From: Cristatella mucedo
Lineage: Eukaryota > Bryozoa > Phylactolaemata > Cristatellidae
Assembly (NCBI GenBank): GCA_009760855.2
Contig: WPIO01000059.1
Coordinates: 339,501-403,500 of the forward strand
Length of the DNA stretch: 64,000 bases
Reading direction: 5' to 3'
This document shows positions 58,463 to 64,000 of the stretch, piece after piece (within the stretch, counting starts at the first letter, position 1; each line of letters starts with the position of its first letter). The notes under the pieces are model-generated. The model was not told where the DNA came from, did no database searches, and saw nothing but the letters and a program-made list of their open reading frames with translations. Position numbers and translations under genes: made by a program.

Positions 58463-59395
58463 CTAGACCGCCAGGCCGAAGGCGTGAATGGCAGCCATGT
58501 AGGCTGCCCGCCAGGCGAGCACGAACGAGATGCCTTTGCCGCTGTAAAGAAGGGCGCTCAGCACGAACTGGTGTATCTTCACTTCATCCGGCAGGAGAAG
58601 GCAGCTCGCGTCGAAGCCGGAGTCGGCGGCCCCGAGCTCGGCGGCGGCCTCGAGCATGATGACGTGCTCGAGCAGGCGAACAGCTCCGAGCCCGGCAGCA
58701 GTGGAGCAGCTAGCGAGCTGCTGACGAGCGTCGGGCGGCAGGCGGCGGAGAGCGGCGACGAAGTAGCGAGCGCCTTAGACGGCTCGGCTCTCGGCGGGCA
58801 AATCGAGGAACAGAGGCGGCAGGCCGAGCTCCTGCATCAGCTCGTCGATCTCGGCGGCTCTCGGCTCGGCGTCGGTCGGCAGAGCGGCCTTGACCTGGCC
58901 GGCCACGACTTTGAGACGCCGATCGACTTCGCGAGCTTGATCCGAGAGTGGTCGACCGGCGTCGTCGCCGCCTTCACCGGAAGCATCGATGTTGGTCTCT
59001 TGGCAGCAGCAGCTGCTGCTGCTGCTGGCTGCTGGGTCTGCATCTGGCAGCTGCAGCTGCTGTAAGATGGCATTTGTCAGTTTCGCTTGCTTGTCATCCG
59101 AAATACTCGGATGACCGAAAAACTCTGGAGAACGAGGACACCTTGCACGATGAATCGTGCCCCGATGCTTGCTCGAGGCCCCCCAAAGGACAGCCGAGCA
59201 AATCGAGCCAGCCAATAGCAACGAAGCGAACGAATAACTGTTTGATGCCCGAGGCGGTGGAGTCGACCGTTTGTGGAAATCACAACGTGGAATCCATAAC
59301 AATGATGGATAACGCGTCAGGGCGGCACTGCTGGGAATAAAATCGTAGGCAGCCAGCACGATATAGGGCAAAATCTGTAGACGCGGTATAGTCAA
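58463..59395 (-). pseudogene. Unrecognised coding-like region, one in-frame stop
   Basis: In one minus-strand frame, an open stretch from 59395 runs to TAA at 58775 and reads on without further stop to 58463. The protein looks real: Ser/Ala linker, then amphipathic AREVDRRLKVVAGQVKAALP and EIDELMQELGL. After the stop come ALRRLPPDARQQLAS, AVRLLEHVIMLEAAAELGAA and KIHQFVLSALLYSGKGISFV. Either the TAA is a mutation, or a 60-nt phase-0 intron (GTCTAA at 58777 to CAG near 58718) removes it. I cannot name the family. The plus-strand ORF of 193 codons is its antisense shadow. Confidence 0.45.
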
Positions 59396-59682
59396 AATCT
59401 GTAAAGGGGCAGATTAAACCTTGACCTCGCCCAGCAGACTACCAATTAAAAAGGTAACAGGAAGAACCCTTCCGGAGGCCTGCTGCTCGGCGAACTACCG
59501 CTGTTGCAGCCCACCTGCCAGCCGCCCTAGCTCTGCCGATGGGCTGCAAGAGCACCTGCTAAGCGCGGCAAATTCGGAGTCCAAGGTTCGTCAGTAGTAA
59601 ACCGTAATAAGGGGGCAGCCCGGTCTCGGCCGGGGTCGATTGAACTTTACCCTCGGTCCGTCAGGTTCAGCGTCAGCCCTCA

Positions 59683-59965
59683 GCTAGCTACCAGTCAAGT
59701 AACGCATCGACGTCAAAGTTTTTTCGCTCACATTTTAGGTCACTTCGTTCTTTGGCTCCAGCCTATCTCTCAGATGTACTCCCCCACCACGTCAAGCATC
59801 GTACTACCAGCTTTTCGTAAGCCAACAATTTACCAATACCTCGTACAAACCTCAAATCCTTTGAAGACCGTGTATTTAGTTCGTATGCTCCACAAGACTG
59901 GAAGTCACTCCCGATTTACGTAACAACCCCGGACTTTATCACAGTTAAAAAGAACTTCAGAGTCT
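59683..59965 (+). mobile_element. LINE A C-terminal fragment
   Basis: CTACCAGTCAAGTAACGCAT to CACAGTTAAAAAGAACTT. Matches the conserved region with several shifts and no tail. Confidence 0.85.
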
Positions 59966-61890
59966 CGAGTCTCGTGCCAAAGTGACTCCACCAAAGCGTA
60001 AGATCGATGCCGCCCGAAGCTCCAACTGCTTCTATTTCGCGGACCAAAATGGCAGCAGCCTCGAGAATTAAGAATGGCTGCCGATTTTTCACAATGAGGT
60101 CGGGCCGTTTTATCACACCTAACGCTAAATACCTCAAATGTCAGTATTGCCGATGCTTGCCTTAGCGGATGGGCAATAAACTAAATACTAGCTTCGACAC
60201 CATAGATCTTTCGGGTCGGCTGGTCACCACACACCTCGCCACCAGCCTCGTCCGGCAGGGACTTTCACCCCACGACAGCGAGCCGATACGTCAACGTTCG
60301 CATTCTCCGGGATTAGGATTGCCCAACATGGCCACTGGCCTCCATGTGGCTTCGCGCCCACCATAATAATAAAATAATAGCCTCGTTCTCACGATCTTCT
60401 GACGTGTGCGACTGCTCACATCAGTGCAAACGTGTGTGAGCAGTCGTAAGCACCTGTTTGGCTGATCGAGTGAAGAGATCGCTCTCTGTGGCTCTGGACC
60501 AGGCTCCGGCTGGGTTCGAATGTGCTGCTTTTTATTCTGAGTAGCACTTTTAGTTGGGCTAATTCCGGCACACGCCATCTGCTGTCACCATAGGCATTGC
60601 ACGACGGGGCAAGGAGACGAATTGACCTTGACCTTTTCAGGACAGGCGCTCACGGGAAAGGCTGGTGGGCGTTTCGAGCTGCCGAGAGGCCAGACACATC
60701 CTTATGTAAATAAAAGGTAGGAAAGGCAGTGGACTCTGCTCCCCTACGGACAGACCTGGATGGAGACGTATCGTCACCTTGTTCTTGTCTTACAGCAAAA
60801 TTAAAAAAAAATATTAGCTGATTGAGATAGTGGACTTTGGACTTGGTCCTCCAAGACGCTGGTCGTGCTTCTCATTGTCTCTTTGTTGTGATTGGCTACC
60901 TGCTGTGTGCGCAGCATTGAGAATTCATCAAGGTCTTTGAGTGTACTCTGCCAAACTCTACTGCATGGCACCCGATACTGTCCTGAGGCAGCTTCGTGGA
61001 GCTACGTAAGCAAGTACTTACACACACTTGTTCCAATTCTAGCCTGAAGGTGGCCCGAGTCAGCATTAAATCCCGAGCAACACTATCACATGTCATTTGC
61101 ACCACTCATCGAGTCGAGTTTGGCATAGAATCCAAACGACCGGCCAAGCTACTGCTGCTGCTTTGCCGAGTCCGATGATTGCTCGGATTGCTTGCATGAG
61201 CGCCCAGTGAACAAAGGACAAAGCATGTGTCTAAGGAGAAATTCAGAGTCTGCAGAGACAGCAGACAGAGGTGGCTGAGGCAGACAGGTGCAGATGGGGG
61301 CAGGCAGAAACCCACAGAGAGGCTAGAGAGGGGAGGGGCACACAAGGAGACAGAGGCAGGGAGCAAAGAAAATATGACCGGAATAAGCTGCACGATTAGC
61401 TGGTCAAGCAACACGTGACACTAGGCAACGGAACAGTGGGCGGATGTGAGCATGATAGAGCATGGCATGACGAGCATGATAGCAGAGCATGACAGAGCAT
61501 GATAGTATTCCTGGTGCACGAGCACTGGCAGCGGCCATCGCATTATCACTGAGCTGCTGCCAGTGGCCGTAGCCAATTGCCACTGCAGCTAAGTTACCGG
61601 CATAGAGCTGTTTGCAACTCTCTATTTCCGTATCCGGGTTGATCGGCACCTCACTTGAATCACCTGCAAAAGAGCCAAGGCCCACGGCGGTACAGTACAA
61701 GACAGACCTCAAACGGACTACGACATTCTAAACTCCTTCAAGTTCTATCGGGATGTAGAACTGAGAGTCACTCCTCTGCCGGCTAGCATGCTAGCTGGTC
61801 CTCGCCAAAGCAAGCATGACACGGGGCGACGATGGACGGACATCTTTTTTTTTAAGTCAAGGCTTCGCGTCGTCGACTTACATGACCATC
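59966..61890. other. Spacer without certain gene
   Basis: 59970-60137 is open in both orientations (minus reads KRPDLIVKNRQPFLILEAAA) but lacks support. 60400-60440 holds an inverted pair around GTGTGAGCAGTCG. 61260-61370 is GA-rich. Nothing else identified. Confidence 0.4.
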
Positions 61891-61892
61891 GT

Positions 61893-61945
61893 CAGCCAGC
61901 GCCTGAATAGAGATCAAGTCCTCATTGGGCGCCATATAAACAAAT

Positions 61946-61976
<31 letters not shown>

Positions 61977-62012
61977 TAATATATATGTGTATGTGTGTAT
62001 ATGTATATGTAT
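61893..62012 (+). mobile_element. SINE 1 tail fragment plus (TA)n
   Basis: GCGCCTGAATAGAGATCAAG then TCCTCATTGGGCGCCATATA, the SINE 1 end without its head, followed by a TATATA run. Confidence 0.75.
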
Positions 62013-62144
62013 GCATCTATGAAATTGTCCCCTCAATGAATTCAGAGAGATCGATGGAAACGCAAGCAGACTGGCAGCTACAGGCAGTAAATAAAAATGC
62101 CGAAATTCCATGATCGCCCAGAACTCAGCAGCCGTAAGATATGG

Positions 62145-62420
62145 CGGTGTAATGTAATGTATCTCTGTCTGTAACTCCACAAAGCCATGCAGACTAAGTG
62201 GATGTTACGCAGTAGAGTTTTGCATAGCACACTCACAGCCTGTGCGGCTTTCGGTATGCATTCGGTAGCCAACAGACTTGGTCTCACGCAACAAAGAGAA
62301 AGTGGGAAGCATAGCAGAGTTAGGAGAGCAGTTGAGGTAGTGAGTAGCATGGAAGTAGTAGCTCAGGACTGCTGTAAAGAATGAGCCATAGTCGGCAGCA
62401 GGAGAGTAGTTGTTGTAGTG
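62145..62420 (-). mobile_element. LINE B 3' end
   Basis: Begins TGTAATGTAATGTATCTCTG. Covers the non-coding tail up to GCCATAGTCGGCAGCAGGAG. Lies just upstream of the LTR element. Confidence 0.88.
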
Positions 62421-62538
62421 GTAGGCAGCCTCTTGGGCGCGGTTTGTGTAGTTCGTATGTACGTGTGTATGCATGTATTGTATGCCGGCTCCTTTGATGA
62501 GCCCGTGATGTGGTCTGGACACAGGCCGGTAGCCCGCT

Positions 62539-62676
62539 GGTGGCCAGATGGTGGATTCACCATCAGGGTCGGCAGGTGTACTGCTGTGGTCCGCCTTTGA
62601 TGTGGCACGAACCAGCCGGTGGCCAGATGGTGGATTCACAATCAGGGTCGGGCGGTGCACAGTTGTGGTCGACGAA
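62539..62676. repeat. 79-bp tandem duplication in the putative LTR
   Basis: GGTGGCCAGATGGTGGATTC starts at 62539 and again at 62618. The copies are about 85-90% alike over roughly 57 bases. Confidence 0.85.
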
Positions 62677-62834
62677 TCAGGGGAGTCGACCAGGGGGAGA
62701 GGGGCAGAGAGGAAGTTAACGCACGGCGGAGCAGTTGGCGCTCTCTCGCTGGGAGTAAGAAGTGCTGCTGGTGAATAAACGATTTGAGAACTTTAAGCTA
62801 TTTCGGCAATTTTGCAACAGTCATAATAACGACT

Positions 62835-63551
62835 ATGAAGACCACCGACGTCTACACCCAATTTGACAGAAGGGAAGACTTTGCAGCATGGATTGTGCGA
62901 TTTGAGCTTGTGGCTGAGATTCAGAACGTCACCGCCTTGGCCAAGTTGTTGCCGCTGGTTTTGACGGGAAGCGCTTTCGCGGTCTATCAAGGACTAAGCA
63001 CGGAAGACAGGAAGAACTATAGCATGGTAAAGAGAAAATTGACCGCCGCTTTTTCACCAGATCGCTTCTGTGCGTATGACGAGCTTTTACGCAGGCAGTT
63101 GCGTGCGGGTGATAATGTAGACGAATACTCGGCAGACCTTAAGCGGCTGATATCGCTGGTGATGCCTACAGCTGATGTTGCTGCTACCGAGTTCGAGAAG
63201 TGGCAAACGTGTGCATTCATCGCGGGGCTGCCAGATCGAATCAAAACGCAGATGAAGGCAGCATGCAGCCTATCAATGATGACCCTTCCCGCGGTCATTG
63301 AGCGGGCCCGACACCTTGTTGCGGCTGAGAATGTGTGTGCAGTGGGCGCTGTACGAACGGCTAGAAGCACGATGAACGAGTCTCGTGCCCAGTCGGGGCG
63401 TTTCGTCTGCTTCTTGTGCAACGAGACTGGGCACATTACCAGGAACTGCACTCACCGATTGCAGAAAAGTAAGGGAATCGTGTGCTTTCGATGCGGCAAG
63501 GCGGGGCACGTAGCGGCCTCGTGTTGGAGCGAGCGCCCAAAAAACGAGTAA
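62835..63551 (+). CDS. gag: Retrotransposon Gag
   Basis: Structural protein that forms the particle and binds element RNA. 238 codons from ATG 62835. The frame is open from 62784, but that ATG lies near the polyA signal, so the later start is preferred. The N-terminal two thirds resemble retrotransposon capsid (FDRREDFAAWIVRFEL, EYSADLKRLI, AFIAGLPDRIKTQM). Two zinc knuckles follow, CFLCNETGHITRNC (192-205) and CFRCGKAGHVAASC (217-230), both CX2CX4HX4C. Stop TAA at 63549-63551, right after a slippery heptamer. Confidence 0.93.
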   Translation: MKTTDVYTQFDRREDFAAWIVRFELVAEIQNVTALAKLLPLVLTGSAFAVYQGLSTEDRKNYSMVKRKLTAAFSPDRFCAYDELLRRQLRAGDNVDEYSADLKRLISLVMPTADVAATEFEKWQTCAFIAGLPDRIKTQMKAACSLSMMTLPAVIERARHLVAAENVCAVGAVRTARSTMNESRAQSGRFVCFLCNETGHITRNCTHRLQKSKGIVCFRCGKAGHVAASCWSERPKNE

Positions 63552-63597
63552 GGGGGAGCGAGAATTGCTGCGCTACGGCGTCCCCCCTGGCGGCGCA
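63539..63597 (+). promoter_or_regulatory. -1 ribosomal frameshift signal (gag-pro)
   Basis: A AAA AAC at 63539-63545, split exactly as X XXY YYZ in the gag frame. The spacer is five bases. The stem 63551-63560 pairs with 63579-63588: six pairs (A-T and five G-C), one mismatch, one G-T and two G-C. Loop TGCGC (63569-63573) can pair with GCGCA (63593-63597) as an H-type pseudoknot. The protease frame lies at -1 and is open from here. Confidence 0.85.
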
Positions 63598-64000
63598 AAT
63601 ATCTCACGTGAACGTATTAATTGGTGACCGTTCGGCAAGGGCTCTCGTTGACACCGGCTGCTCGCGTTCCATTGTGTCCCGGAAGTTGATATTCGCGTCT
63701 CAGCTTAAGCCTGTTCAAGAACCTATCGTAATGATGGACGGTACGACAGCTGTATGCAGCCACATGTGCCGTGTGGACGTCGACATCAACGGACGCCTGC
63801 TACAACTGAACTGCCTCGTGACCGACATCCTTCCCGGCTATGATTTGTTGCTCGGCATGGATGCAGTGCGTTGTCTTGGAGGCGTCCGAGTAAGCGCCGA
63901 CGGCAAGAACGTGGAGTTTTTTGGTGAGACCGAGAACGTGGAGATGTTTGGTGAGACTCGCTGTGCTGCGGTTGCTGAGCGGCCGACCGAGACGCAAAAT
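63546..64000 (+). CDS. pol: Retropepsin start of Pro-Pol, -1 frame, continues past window
   Basis: Aspartic protease that matures the Gag-Pol polyprotein. Open in the -1 frame from the slippery site to the window end. Active-site motif ALVDTGCSRSIVS (Asp at 63650), flap-side residues, then ILPGYDLLLGMD, the hydrophobic-Gly motif of retropepsins. No ATG is needed if it is made by frameshift. A 24-27 bp duplication near 63908-63960 encodes KNVEFFGET/ENVEMFGET. Confidence 0.88.

Larger units (their letters stand above)
62500..64000 (+). mobile_element. LTR retrotransposon (Ty3/gypsy-like), 5' part
   Basis: Leader or LTR with AATAAA at 62774-62779, gag, frameshift signal, protease. The window ends before reverse transcriptase. 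The leader holds a 79-bp tandem duplication. I could not fix the LTR borders or a primer-binding site. Intact frames suggest a recent insertion. Confidence 0.82.

Noticed and set aside
58484-59065. 193-codon plus-strand ORF
   Set aside because: Antisense of the minus-strand frame, which has better amphipathic and hydrophobic patterning.

Overview
The window is nuclear DNA of a multicellular animal, most likely an invertebrate. Its genes are split into many small exons with GT-AG (and two GC-AG) introns. The rest is dense with non-LTR retrotransposons, tRNA-derived SINEs, minisatellites and long CT/GA/CA runs. I see no prokaryotic operon, CRISPR array or true tRNA/rRNA gene. I cannot name the species or phylum.

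Three host genes can be rebuilt exon by exon, with every splice phase matching. (1) On the minus strand, 13732 to 96 and leaving the left edge: a C2H2 zinc-finger gene with five exons and six fingers. Its first exon is finger-free, and the later ones carry one or two fingers cut at the linker by phase-1 introns. (2) On the plus strand, 22802-25608: a four-exon centromere protein V (CENPV)-like, GFA-type zinc protein. (3) On the minus strand, 48245-27304: a complete 17-exon gene for anaphase-promoting complex subunit 7 (ANAPC7), 576 codons plus stop, with a polyA signal 200 bases past the stop. Genes 2 and 3 converge. A fourth minus-strand coding-like stretch (59395-58463) is unrecognised and is broken by one in-frame stop or carries a very short intron.

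Mobile DNA fills introns and spacers. LINE family A (CR1/L2-like; endonuclease, reverse transcriptase with FYADD, 3' hairpin and (ATT)n tail) has more than 20 copies, all truncated or broken. LINE family B (related, tail ending in TACATTACATTA) has at least eight. SINE family 1 has a tRNA-like head and a tail resembling the 3' hairpin of LINE A, so LINE A probably mobilises it. SINE family 2 is a second tRNA-like family. Several insertions are nested. A basic 21-residue-repeat protein gene (4697-3758, minus) may be Helitron-associated.

The right end holds a solo LTR (56615-57865, TG...CA, 4-bp target duplication). It also holds the 5' part of an apparently young LTR retrotransposon (about 62500 to the window end) with an intact gag and an in-frame protease start. 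These are joined by a textbook -1 frameshift signal: heptamer A AAA AAC, a 5-base spacer, and a stem-loop with pseudoknot potential. Two large minisatellites stand out: a 19-bp array at 10427-10895 and an 18-bp array at 17396-18748.
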